Positions 47,325 to 54,771 of a stretch of DNA of 64,000 nt are shown piece by piece. The stretch is from Solibacillus faecavium (GTDB lineage Bacteria; Bacillota; Bacilli; Bacillales_A; Planococcaceae). The notes beneath the pieces are model-generated. The model saw only the letters and a list, made by a program, of their open reading frames with translations, made no database searches and was not told the origin of the DNA. The position numbers and the translations under genes were made by a program. The stretch is taken from positions 62,001-126,000 of the forward strand of contig NZ_JACSPZ010000001.1 of the NCBI RefSeq assembly GCF_014836905.1, written 5' to 3'. The stretch's first letter is position 1, and each line of letters opens with the position of its first letter.

Positions 47325-48101
47325 ATGGATTTATTGGAGTTAAAAGGCAAGAATATAGTTGTAATGGGTGTAGCCAATGAAAGAAGTATCGCCTGGGGTA
47401 TCGCGAAAAAGCTTTTTGAAGTAGGCGCAAATGTTATTTTTACATATCGCAAAGAACGTTCTAAAGGGAAAATCGAAAAACTTTTAACAGGTTATGCGGA
47501 GCACCAAACAGCTGTTTTTGAATGTGATGTTAATAGTGATGAGAGCATCGAAAAGGCCTTTACTCAAATTGGGGAACAATATAAAGTCATTCATGGAATC
47601 GTTCATTCAGTGGCATTCGCACACGCAGAAGATCTGCACAATCGTTTTGTTGAAACTACGCGTGAAGGATATGCTTTTGCACAGGATACGAGTGCATACT
47701 CTTTAATCGCTGTAACAAAAGCAGCCAAGCCTTACATGACGGATGGCGGATCTGTTGTGACGATGACTTATTTAGGTGCTGAGCGAGTTCTTGATGGCTA
47801 TAATGTAATGGGTGTAGCAAAAGCAGCACTTGAAGCTTCTATGCGTTACTTAGCAGCAGATGTTGGTGCAGATAATATCCGTGTAAATGCCATTTCAGCA
47901 GGCGCCATTCGTACATTAGCAGCAAAAGGTGTACCAAGCTTCAATCAAATTTTACACAAAATCGAAGAAACAGCTCCGTTAAAACGCAACACGAACCAAG
48001 AGGAAGTTGCTGATATGACAATCGTTATGTTAAGCAAGTTATCTCGTGGCGTGACAGGCGAAACGATTTATATCGATAGCGGTTATCATATTATGGGTTA
48101 G
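47325..48101 (+). CDS. fabI: Enoyl-[acyl-carrier-protein] reductase FabI
   Basis: Reduces trans-2-enoyl-ACP in the last step of each fatty-acid elongation round. The 258-residue SDR protein has GVANERSIAWG at the cofactor site and the catalytic pair Tyr-x6-Lys in YNVMGVAK, plus TYLGAER with the conserved first Tyr. A FapR-type operator lies upstream, as expected for a lipid-synthesis gene. It stands alone with its own terminator. Confidence 0.96.
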   Translation: MDLLELKGKNIVVMGVANERSIAWGIAKKLFEVGANVIFTYRKERSKGKIEKLLTGYAEHQTAVFECDVNSDESIEKAFTQIGEQYKVIHGIVHSVAFAHAEDLHNRFVETTREGYAFAQDTSAYSLIAVTKAAKPYMTDGGSVVTMTYLGAERVLDGYNVMGVAKAALEASMRYLAADVGADNIRVNAISAGAIRTLAAKGVPSFNQILHKIEETAPLKRNTNQEEVADMTIVMLSKLSRGVTGETIYIDSGYHIMG

Positions 48102-48104
48102 TCA

Positions 48105-48147
48105 TAAGCGAATTCACAGCCTCCCTTGTGAATTCGCTTATTTATTT
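48105..48147 (+). terminator. Rho-independent terminator after fabI
   Basis: Perfect arms TAAGCGAATTCACA and TGTGAATTCGCTTA around an eight-base loop, followed by TTTATTTGG. Confidence 0.88.
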
Positions 48148-48187
48148 GGTAAAATGTAGAAAAATGATTTTTTAGGAGGATTTTTCT

Positions 48188-48469
48188 GTGAAAAAATATA
48201 TTTCAGTAGTTTTACTAAGTGCTTCCGTTATGGTGGCCCTACCGTTTAACACAATTGAAGCCGAAGCAAACACGAAAAGCAAAGTAAAATTAGTCGAATA
48301 CAAAAACTGTTCAGAGCTTAATGCCGTTTATAAAGGTGGCGTTGCTAAAGCGGCAAATATCAAGAATAAAGGTGGCAAAACGAAATATCAGCCTTTCACC
48401 TCTGCTGAATTATATAAATTAAACATCAAAAGCGACCGAGATAAAGATGGCATTGCCTGTGAAAAATAG
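48188..48469 (+). CDS. Secreted Excalibur calcium-binding domain protein
   Basis: A 93-residue exported protein: signal peptide (about residues 1-27, VVLLSASVMVALPFNTIEAEA) and a C-terminal Excalibur domain with the paired cysteines YKNCSELN and DGIACEK and the DRDKDGIAC calcium loop. The start is GTG at 48188 with AGGAGG upstream. Excalibur domains are found on surface nucleases and adhesins; here the domain is alone. The ligand or partner is unknown. Confidence 0.9.
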   Translation: MKKYISVVLLSASVMVALPFNTIEAEANTKSKVKLVEYKNCSELNAVYKGGVAKAANIKNKGGKTKYQPFTSAELYKLNIKSDRDKDGIACEK

Positions 48470-48485
48470 GAAAGTGGGTAAATAG

Positions 48486-49184
48486 ATGAATATAGTTGCT
48501 CATCGAGGATATAGTGAAAATTATCCTGAAAATACACTCATTGCATTTCAGGAAGCGGCAAAGTTAGATGTTTGGGGTGTGGAGTTTGATGTTCATTTAA
48601 CGAAAGACAATCAATTAGTTGTGATTCATGATGAGAAAATCAATCGCACGTCCAATGGCAAAGGTTTTGTAAAAGATATGACATTGCAGGAACTTCGTAC
48701 TTTTGATTTTGGTGCTTCGTTTGCTCCTGAATTTGCAGGCCAAACAATCCCTACCCTTACTGAAGTGTTAAATGTATTCAAGCCTACACATCACATTATT
48801 AATATCGAGATAAAATCAGATATTTTTGAATATCCAGGTATTGAGGCACTTATCGCAAACGAAATTCATGCTTTTGATTTAGAAAAGCGTGTAATCATCT
48901 CTTCATTCAACCATGAAAGCATTGCACGTTTTCAGCAAATTATGCCTAACGTCAAAACCGCGCTGCTATTTGCTTCGCTCGTAGTAAATCTGGAGGAATA
49001 TGTGAAGAATTTTAACAGTGAAGCCATTCATATCCCCTACTACTATGGCATGCGATCAATTATACAGCGAGCTATTAAAAACGGTGTTATTGTAAGAGCC
49101 TACACAGTCAACGATCACAAAATAGCCCGTCAGATGGAGACTCTGGGGGTTGAGGCAGTGTTCTCCGATGTAGTGAAAATATAA
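48486..49184 (+). CDS. Glycerophosphodiester phosphodiesterase
   Basis: Hydrolyses deacylated phospholipids to glycerol-3-phosphate and an alcohol. The 232-residue GDPD-domain protein has the metal site AHRGYSENYPENT at residues 4-16, then EFDVHLTKDNQLVVIHDEKINRTSNGKG, and a late EIKS. No signal peptide, so cytosolic (UgpQ type). It lies 17 bases after the Excalibur gene and may be co-transcribed. Confidence 0.94.
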   Translation: MNIVAHRGYSENYPENTLIAFQEAAKLDVWGVEFDVHLTKDNQLVVIHDEKINRTSNGKGFVKDMTLQELRTFDFGASFAPEFAGQTIPTLTEVLNVFKPTHHIINIEIKSDIFEYPGIEALIANEIHAFDLEKRVIISSFNHESIARFQQIMPNVKTALLFASLVVNLEEYVKNFNSEAIHIPYYYGMRSIIQRAIKNGVIVRAYTVNDHKIARQMETLGVEAVFSDVVKI

Positions 49185-49190
49185 AATAAC

Positions 49191-49236
49191 GAAAAGTCTG
49201 CTTCAAATGATGTGTTTTGAAGCAGACTTTTCATTT
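49191..49236 (+). terminator. Rho-independent terminator after the phosphodiesterase gene
   Basis: Arms GAAAAGTCTGCTTCAAA and TTTGAAGCAGACTTTTC, perfect, with a U-rich tail ATTTG. Confidence 0.85.
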
Positions 49237-49411
49237 GTAATATTTTGATTATTTTTAGAAAAACGCTTTCAAAGAGCTAATATTAGTTAAGTTCATTTTA
49301 TCGTCAAATTATTAACAAATCCTCGCATTTTTCAACCATTTCCTTTGAGGTCAGACGTCTATTTGCTGTATATTTAGAGTAACAACTAACACCGATTCGG
49401 AGATGAAATAT

Positions 49412-49591
49412 ATGAATACAGAAATTTTAACATTTGTTGAAAAGATGGAAGCAGCCGTATTGAACGATTTAGTCACTACAGACACTTCTGATTTATATGA
49501 AATTGCAGTTGAAATGATTGCTGAGCACAAAGAGGCTTACTTAAATATTTGTCAGGCATATGAAGTAGTTAAGCACAACCTACTTGGATAA
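49412..49591 (+). CDS. Small acidic protein of unknown function
   Basis: A 59-residue acidic, predominantly helical protein (MNTEILTFVEKMEAAVLND and so on) without a signal peptide or membrane helix. The ATG at 49412 is favoured because GGAG lies nine bases upstream; the ATG at 49403 overlaps it. Upstream (49240-49400) is AT-rich, and a terminator follows. I do not recognise the family. Confidence 0.65.
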   Translation: MNTEILTFVEKMEAAVLNDLVTTDTSDLYEIAVEMIAEHKEAYLNICQAYEVVKHNLLG

Positions 49592-49638
49592 ACACGAACT
49601 AACAAAGTCATTCACTTAGCGGTTCCCCTCCGCAACAT

Positions 49639-49680
49639 AAAAAACGCCCATTTTGCAACATTGAAATGGGCGTTTTTTAT
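49639..49680 (+). terminator. Rho-independent terminator
   Basis: Arms AAAACGCCCATTT and AAATGGGCGTTTT around a ten-base loop, followed by TTAT. It could serve the 59-residue gene. Confidence 0.85.
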
Positions 49681-49746
49681 ATGCGGGTAGTTTTCCTTAC
49701 CGTAAATCATTCATACACTATAAATAAAAGAAAGAGGTGATATTAA

Positions 49747-50025
49747 ATTAAATCAATTTTAGTGATTGTTAATATTATTTTAAGCGGTATTGTGGCATTA
49801 ATTATTGCTTGGTTTTTTGCAGACGGGGCATTGGGTGATGGTAATTCTTTTACACCGGAATTTTTTCTTATCTTACCGATCTGGTTTATTGGGGTACTAT
49901 TGAGATTAAAAATGACATCCAATGGGAAATTGGAAAATACCTCTTACTTCCATCTACTTTTTAATAATCTTTTACTGTGGGTAACAATACCGATTGGCTA
50001 TTTCTGCTCACTTCTTTTTGTTTAA
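49747..50025 (+). CDS. Small two- or three-helix membrane protein, apparent ATT start
   Basis: A hydrophobic protein with helices at about residues 3-22, 32-50 and 68-90. From ATT 49747 it is 92 residues and begins with Lys-Ser-Ile-Leu, a natural membrane-protein N-terminus. AGAGGTGA lies six bases before the ATT and an in-frame TAA ends just before it. The only canonical start nearby, GTG 49762, is 21 bases from that site and has no other. I do not recognise the family; a mutated start in a decaying gene is the alternative. Confidence 0.6.
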   Translation: MKSILVIVNIILSGIVALIIAWFFADGALGDGNSFTPEFFLILPIWFIGVLLRLKMTSNGKLENTSYFHLLFNNLLLWVTIPIGYFCSLLFV

Positions 50026-50063
50026 AATAGGAAGCCACCTACATGGTGAAAATTTATTAGAGA

Positions 50064-50100
50064 CGAAAAAAGAGGTCTCCTACTGAAAGGAAACCTCTTC
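50064..50100 (-). terminator. Rho-independent terminator after cspD
   Basis: Minus-strand arms AGAGGTTTCC and GGAGACCTCT (one G-T pair) followed by TTTTTTCG. Confidence 0.85.
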
Positions 50101-50119
50101 TATGGTTACATCATTAAAA

Positions 50120-50320
50120 TTAAAGTTTTACGATGTTTGTAGCTTGTGGGCCACGTTGACCGTCTTCAACTGAAAATTCAACTTTTTGACCTTCTTCAAG
50201 TGATTTGAAACCTTCACCTTGAATAGCTGAGAAATGTGCGAATACGTCAGAACCGCCTTCAACTTCGATAAAGCCGAAACCTTTTTCTGCGTTAAACCAT
50301 TTTACTGTACCTTGTGTCAT
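50120..50320 (-). CDS. cspD: Cold-shock protein (CspD-like RNA chaperone)
   Basis: A 66-residue single cold-shock domain with both RNA-binding motifs: KGFGFIEV (RNP1) and DVFAHF (RNP2). It starts at ATG 50320 with GGAGG upstream. Sequence is very close to the B. subtilis Csp family; which paralogue it equals cannot be decided from sequence alone. It has a leader of about 145 bases with a strong hairpin. Confidence 0.95.
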   Translation of the reverse strand: MTQGTVKWFNAEKGFGFIEVEGGSDVFAHFSAIQGEGFKSLEEGQKVEFSVEDGQRGPQATNIVKL

Positions 50321-50378
50321 AATAAATGACCTCCATTTAATTAAATTTAATAAGATCGCAATTTTCCCAAAAGAAAAA

Positions 50379-50438
50379 AATTCACATATTACAAAAAGCA
50401 CAAAATAAAACACTAATACTCTTTGTAATAGGTGAATT
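50379..50438 (-). promoter_or_regulatory. Leader hairpin of cspD, terminator-like
   Basis: Minus strand: arms AATTCACCTATTACAAA and TTTGTAATATGTGAATT pair at 16 of 17 positions around a 26-base loop and are followed by TTTTTCTTTT. It lies between the promoter and the coding region, so it could terminate or pause cspD transcription conditionally, or form a temperature-sensitive leader structure. Inferred. Confidence 0.6.
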
Positions 50439-50471
50439 TATTATTGTCTTGTAACCAATCTCATTACACTG

Positions 50472-50500
50472 AGTATACAATAAAAAAACTCATCTGTCTA
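50472..50500 (-). promoter_or_regulatory. Sigma-A promoter of cspD
   Basis: Minus strand: TAGACA at 50500-50495, 17 bases, TATACT at 50477-50472; each differs from consensus at one position. The start of transcription would be near 50465, giving a long 5' leader as is usual for cold-shock genes. Confidence 0.78.
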
Positions 50501-50620
50501 TTACAAAGTTTAAATTCACTTCCCTTTAATAATTTATTTTAATACTTTATTACGGCATACCGTAATTCTGGCCCATAAGCTCAAATATAATTAAGTTGTG
50601 CTTTCTTTATTAAATAAAAT

Positions 50621-50667
50621 TAAAAAAGTCGCATATCTCACCTTTTCAGGGAGATACACGACTTCTT
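50621..50667 (-). terminator. Rho-independent terminator after the marR gene
   Basis: Minus-strand arms AAGTCGTGTATCTC and GAGATATGCGACTT (one mismatch) followed by TTTTAATTTT. Confidence 0.85.
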
Positions 50668-50687
50668 ATAATAAACGATGTAGATAG

Positions 50688-51101
50688 CTAATTTTTTACG
50701 AGTGGCTTTTTAAGCATCTCCAACAGCATTTCATATTCCTTGTCCCCTATTGTTTCCCTTACCATCTTTTCTATTTCTAACTCCATTTTTTTACTCCTAT
50801 TAATAATATCTATTCCTTCTACCGTTAAATGGGAGACTTTTTGAACTTTCGATTCTTTTTTTAATTCGGTAGTTATCAATCCCTTATCTTGAAGAGAAAT
50901 TATGAATTTATGAACCCCCTGCTTAGAAATATCCAACTGTTTCACTAACTCAGGAACTGTTACATATCCTTCATATATATTTTTAAGGACAAACCATTCC
51001 GAGCTTGTTAAACGTAGTTCATTGTTTTCATTCCACATTATTTCTGCCCGCTGACGTAACTGTTTATGTTGTCTATATAATAATTCTATAAAATCAATCA
51101 T
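50688..51101 (-). CDS. MarR-family transcriptional regulator
   Basis: A 137-residue winged-helix regulator: LTSSEWFVLKNIYEGYVTVPELVKQLDISKQGVHKFIISLQDKGLITTE spans the DNA-binding domain (about residues 30-80), with dimerisation helices at both ends. No cysteine-based redox sensor is seen. It is divergent from the CarD-like gene, and a 25-base palindrome lies between them. The ligand is unknown. Confidence 0.9.
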   Translation of the reverse strand: MIDFIELLYRQHKQLRQRAEIMWNENNELRLTSSEWFVLKNIYEGYVTVPELVKQLDISKQGVHKFIISLQDKGLITTELKKESKVQKVSHLTVEGIDIINRSKKMELEIEKMVRETIGDKEYEMLLEMLKKPLVKN

Positions 51102-51148
51102 TCAAATACCCTTCTTTCTATCTACCAATTAATTAAATATCATGAAGC

Positions 51149-51238
51149 ATCATACTAAAGGAAAAAAATTAATTCAAGTTGACAACTCTGAACGCTTAAG
51201 TCAACTAAGTTGACTTAAGTGTTTATATGCTATAAGAT
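51149..51238. promoter_or_regulatory. Divergent marR / carD-like control region with palindromic operators
   Basis: Arms CTTAAGTCAACT and AGTTGACTTAAG (51195-51219) form a perfect palindrome around one A. A smaller copy, AGTTG-A-CAACT, is at 51177-51187. The minus-strand promoter reads TTGAAT (51177-51172), 17 bases, TATGAT (51154-51149). On the plus strand TTGACT (51210-51215) and TAAGAT (51233-51238) are 17 apart. The operators cover both -35 regions, so one MarR dimer could control both genes. Confidence 0.7.
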
Positions 51239-51269
51239 TAAAATTATAATTATCTTTGGAGGCGTATGT

Positions 51270-51773
51270 ATGTATAAAATTGGTGATTTAACGTTTTATA
51301 AATCGCATGGTATTTGTCGGATCGATGGCATTACGGAACAAAATTTCACAGGAGAAACTATGCTTTACTATGTTATGCAATCAAAAATCAAACCTGGCGT
51401 AACTTTATATCACCCTGTAGAAAGCAGTAACTCACAACTTGAGAAACTTTTAAATCATAGCGAAGCAATGGAAATTATGAATTGTTTTTCGAGTGAACCT
51501 ACCGAATGGAATGACCGTAATACGAATCGTCAAAGAAACCACGCAATCATTTTAAATACGAGTAATCATCTTGAAGCTGCCCAACTAATGAACACGCTCC
51601 TACGTAAAGATATTGAATTACAAAAAAACGAAAAGAAAATAACTTCCCAAGATTCTCAAATTTTACAGCAAATTTCAACAATTATTTTGGATGTATTGGA
51701 AATTGCTTTAAAACAGCCAAAAGATAAAATCGAGAAGGAAATATACAAAAGAGTTCACGGAGTGCCAGCTTAA
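51270..51773 (+). CDS. CarD/CdnL-like RNA polymerase-binding protein
   Basis: A 167-residue protein with an N-terminal CarD/TRCF RNA-polymerase interaction domain (residues 1-60: YKIGDLTFYKSHGICRIDGI, YYVMQSKIKPGVTLYHPVE) and a helical C-terminal half. The ATG at 51270 has GGAGGCG upstream. CarD-type proteins stabilise open promoter complexes. The C-terminal part is shorter and less conserved than in mycobacterial CarD. Divergent placement with marR suggests it is repressed by that regulator. Confidence 0.85.
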   Translation: MYKIGDLTFYKSHGICRIDGITEQNFTGETMLYYVMQSKIKPGVTLYHPVESSNSQLEKLLNHSEAMEIMNCFSSEPTEWNDRNTNRQRNHAIILNTSNHLEAAQLMNTLLRKDIELQKNEKKITSQDSQILQQISTIILDVLEIALKQPKDKIEKEIYKRVHGVPA

Positions 51774-51832
51774 ATAAAGTTGGTTTTTACATATTGTAAA
51801 ATAAATTAGTTTAAAAATAATTATTTATGTAC

Positions 51833-51868
51833 GCCAGCTCCCGCCTATGTGAGCTGGCTTTTTCTTTC
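51833..51868 (+). terminator. Rho-independent terminator after the carD-like gene
   Basis: Perfect arms GCCAGCTC and GAGCTGGC around a ten-base loop, followed by TTTTTCTTTC. Confidence 0.9.
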
Positions 51869-51917
51869 TAATGAATTTGATATATCTTCTTTGGCACTTC
51901 ATTTCTTTAATTACATA

Positions 51918-51948
51918 TGAATTGAATTTCTTTTATTGTCTCATACTA
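51918..51948 (+). promoter_or_regulatory. Sigma-G-like promoter of the DUF3231 gene
   Basis: TGAATT at 51918-51923, 18 bases, CATACTA at 51942-51948. The forespore sigma-G consensus is TGAATA-N17/18-CATACTA; only one base differs. It lies about 45 bases before the start codon. Confidence 0.6.
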
Positions 51949-51991
51949 ACGTTGTTATGAAATTCACCTAATTTTGAAAGGAAGTGTTATT

Positions 51992-52501
51992 GTGGGTATA
52001 TTTACCGGCAATCCAAAAGATGAACCTTTACATTATGGAGAGGTTTTCAGCATTTGGACAAGTTTAGCTACAGGTTACGGAATGATTGCGGGATATCAAA
52101 CTTTCTATAATCACGCAGGTGACCAAGATCTGAAAAAAATTATTGAGGATTTTATTCAATGCGCTAGAGATGAAGTGAAGCAATTGGAAAAAATACTTAA
52201 AACAAATGGTGTTGCCCTTCCACCAGCTCCACCAGAACGTCCTGAAGCACGAATCGAAAATATTCCACCTGGCGCAAGATTTAACGATCCGGAAATTAGT
52301 GCAGCCTTATCAATGGATGCCGCTGCCGGTTTAGTAAGCTGCAGTCAAGTAATGGGTATGGCGATGAGAGAAGATATTGGCTTACTGTTTGCTCAATTCC
52401 ATACAGCTAAAGCACAACTTGGAGCTAAGCTATTACGCCTAAATAAAGAAAAAGGCTGGCTAGTCCTTCCACCATTACATGTACACCATCCCCTTCATTA
52501 A
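51992..52501 (+). CDS. DUF3231 ferritin-like protein
   Basis: A 169-residue protein that matches the DUF3231 pattern: PLHYGEVFSIWTSLATGYGMIAGYQTFYNHAGD-type opening, a long helix, and APPERPEARIENIPPGARFNDPEISA. The fold is predicted as a four-helix bundle. The start is GTG 51992, with AAAGGAAG upstream. A sigma-G-like promoter suggests forespore expression. Several DUF3231 proteins carry two copies; this has one. The function is not known. Confidence 0.85.
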   Translation: MGIFTGNPKDEPLHYGEVFSIWTSLATGYGMIAGYQTFYNHAGDQDLKKIIEDFIQCARDEVKQLEKILKTNGVALPPAPPERPEARIENIPPGARFNDPEISAALSMDAAAGLVSCSQVMGMAMREDIGLLFAQFHTAKAQLGAKLLRLNKEKGWLVLPPLHVHHPLH

Positions 52502-52583
52502 TAAAATGACCAATATACTACAGAAGTATGTTCGAATTAAATAGCAGAGTAATGGATTTCCGTTAAATACCTATTTTATTTCG

Positions 52584-52624
52584 AAAAAAAGCCTTCGTCG
52601 TATTGAAATGACGAAGGCTTTTAC
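52584..52624. terminator. Bidirectional terminator between DUF3231 and ABC exporter genes
   Basis: Perfect arms AAAGCCTTCGTC and GACGAAGGCTTT around a ten-base loop. A and T runs on both sides allow it to end transcripts from either direction. Confidence 0.88.
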
Positions 52625-52625
52625 T

Positions 52626-53537
52626 TTATACAACTTCGTGATAATAAAGTGCGTATAAATCATTTAATGTCACTTTACCAAATGCAAAGTCCATTACATT
52701 ATTCTCAACTAAAAAAGCAGTTAAATCACTTAATAGTTGCTGTTCCGAACTTGGAAGATGCAGTAAAGTCATTTCCGTAACCAATGTTTGATGCTTTATT
52801 AATGGATACTTTGTTTTCAGCAGCGCTTTAACAGACTCATCCATATTTTTCACACGGATCGTTTTAATTTTTGCCTGACTAAACCCTTCAATAATTTCAT
52901 TCGTATTGACGAGCTTACCTTCATTAAATAAGAAAATCCTGTCCGCATACTTTTCCAGGTTATCTAATAAATGAGAAGCAATAATAATCATTTTTCCCTC
53001 GGCTTTTTTCTTCAATAAAATCTTTGAAATAATTTCCACGTTGTTTGGATCTAGGCCGTTCATTACTTCATCCATCATCATAATGTCTGTATTTGCAACA
53101 ATTTGCATGGCAAAGCATAGCCTCTGACGCATTCCAAGTGAGTAAGTCCCTGTTTTTTTATTCACATAATGCCCCATATTCAATGCTTCTATTGTTTCAT
53201 CAATTAGATTTGGATCCGACTTCCACATCGCAGCATACATTTTCAAATGTGTCCGTCCGCTTAAATGGTTGTACAAGTCGCTTTGGTCCGGCATCATGGA
53301 CACAAACTGATGAATTTTCACTTCGTTTGATTTGCTTGAATAGCTTAAATTACCGTTAAATAGTACTTTTCCTTTTGTTGGCTGCAAATAGTTCATAATG
53401 ACATTCATTAGCGTCGATTTCCCTGTTCCGTTTGGTGCAACAAGGCCGATCATTTCTCCTTGATTAAACTTTATCTCAATGTCATTTAACACTGTACGTG
53501 TTCCAAATTGCACCGTTATGTTTTGAATATCAATCAT
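52626..53537 (-). CDS. ABC exporter ATPase
   Basis: A 303-residue ATP-binding subunit. Walker A is APNGTGKST at about residues 33-41 (note Ala-Pro in place of the more common Gly-Pro), the signature YSLGMRQRL, Walker B MMMDEVMNGLDP and a C-terminal extension of about 90 residues. This is the type linked to ABC-2 exporters. It ends a three-gene minus-strand operon with two membrane proteins. AGGAGGGG precedes the ATG. The cargo is unknown. Confidence 0.9.
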   Translation of the reverse strand: MIDIQNITVQFGTRTVLNDIEIKFNQGEMIGLVAPNGTGKSTLMNVIMNYLQPTKGKVLFNGNLSYSSKSNEVKIHQFVSMMPDQSDLYNHLSGRTHLKMYAAMWKSDPNLIDETIEALNMGHYVNKKTGTYSLGMRQRLCFAMQIVANTDIMMMDEVMNGLDPNNVEIISKILLKKKAEGKMIIIASHLLDNLEKYADRIFLFNEGKLVNTNEIIEGFSQAKIKTIRVKNMDESVKALLKTKYPLIKHQTLVTEMTLLHLPSSEQQLLSDLTAFLVENNVMDFAFGKVTLNDLYALYYHEVV

Positions 53538-53547
53538 GTTACCCCTC

Positions 53548-54759
53548 CTATTTAATCAATCTAAAGCGCTTCGATAGTGAAATAAGCAATGTTAATACAA
53601 TGATAATCGCTGCACTCGCTAATAGTAATTTCAAGCCGAGCATGTCGTGTAATCCTTCACTTGTAAAATAGAAATTTTGATATTTCGATACAATATTCCC
53701 AACCTGGACATAAGATATTGGAAAATATTCGACATTCCAGAAATAGCCGACACCACGACTTGCGTAAAAGCGATCACCAAAAATAAGTAATCCTCCCACC
53801 AACAAATTAAACATTTCTTGGCGGAATATAATACTGCATAATAGTACTGCTGAAACAATTACTACCATCCAAGTTGCTAATAATAAGAAGCAGCGGAATA
53901 AAAATATTCCCATAGACATATGGACAAATTTACCTTGCTCATTTGCAATCAATTCATAGCCATAAACAGGAACTGGTAAATCAAGGTTCCCAAAGCCAAA
54001 TTGGAAGCCAACAATCATCAGACCAACGATAATCGGAATCCATAGAAACACACTGCCTATTAATCCAACAAATACCTTAACCAATAGCCGCTTCCAGTCT
54101 GCAATTGGAAAACCCTTTAAAACAGATGGATGACGACGATCCTTCGTTACGATATCAATTGTCAGTAATAGCGTGGCAATTAATAGAATGTATGGTAAAG
54201 GTCCCTTCAATAAGCGTTCTAAGGTTTGAAGTGCCGTTCGTTGTTCTAAAATTTCAATCGTTAAATCGTACCATACACGTTTATATGTATCATAACGCTG
54301 AAATTGTTCAAAGTAGGCATAGTAAGCTTCCTCTTCAGCAAATCGTCTGTCTTCCATATAATAGCGTGGGTTGTATGCAAGTAATTCGTTACGATAAGTA
54401 TAGACATTGGTGTAATAGTACCAATCACTCGTTTCATCTGCATAATTACGTAAGTCCCCTTCATCAAGAGCTTGTAGACGTCGCTCATCATAAGGATTCA
54501 GGAAACCAAACATACTGACAGCGTGTCCAACAGATTCATGATAACCATATAAACTTTTACCAAACATCGAATCTAAAAACTCCGCACGAGTTAAATACCT
54601 CGCCTCAATTTCATCATAGTCTACCTTTTCTATCGGGTCATAAGCCGGCGCAAGTTTAAACGCATAAAAGAGAGCAGCAAATGTCAGTAAAGCGAACACT
54701 GCAATATTTTTCTTGCTCGTAAAAAATTGCTTCAATTCAAAAACAAAATATCCCCGCAT
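53548..54759 (-). CDS. ABC-2-type exporter permease, subunit 2
   Basis: A 403-residue membrane protein: one N-terminal helix (about residues 15-33), a large extracytoplasmic domain rich in Tyr, Arg and Glu (about 34-165), then five or six helices to the C-terminus. This layout resembles the two-permease exporters of Bacillota used for peptide antibiotic defence or cell-envelope work. It is co-transcribed with the ATPase ten bases downstream. Specific function is not recognised. Confidence 0.82.
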   Translation of the reverse strand: MRGYFVFELKQFFTSKKNIAVFALLTFAALFYAFKLAPAYDPIEKVDYDEIEARYLTRAEFLDSMFGKSLYGYHESVGHAVSMFGFLNPYDERRLQALDEGDLRNYADETSDWYYYTNVYTYRNELLAYNPRYYMEDRRFAEEEAYYAYFEQFQRYDTYKRVWYDLTIEILEQRTALQTLERLLKGPLPYILLIATLLLTIDIVTKDRRHPSVLKGFPIADWKRLLVKVFVGLIGSVFLWIPIIVGLMIVGFQFGFGNLDLPVPVYGYELIANEQGKFVHMSMGIFLFRCFLLLATWMVVIVSAVLLCSIIFRQEMFNLLVGGLLIFGDRFYASRGVGYFWNVEYFPISYVQVGNIVSKYQNFYFTSEGLHDMLGLKLLLASAAIIIVLTLLISLSKRFRLIK

Positions 54760-54771
54760 ATCTGTCCCCCC

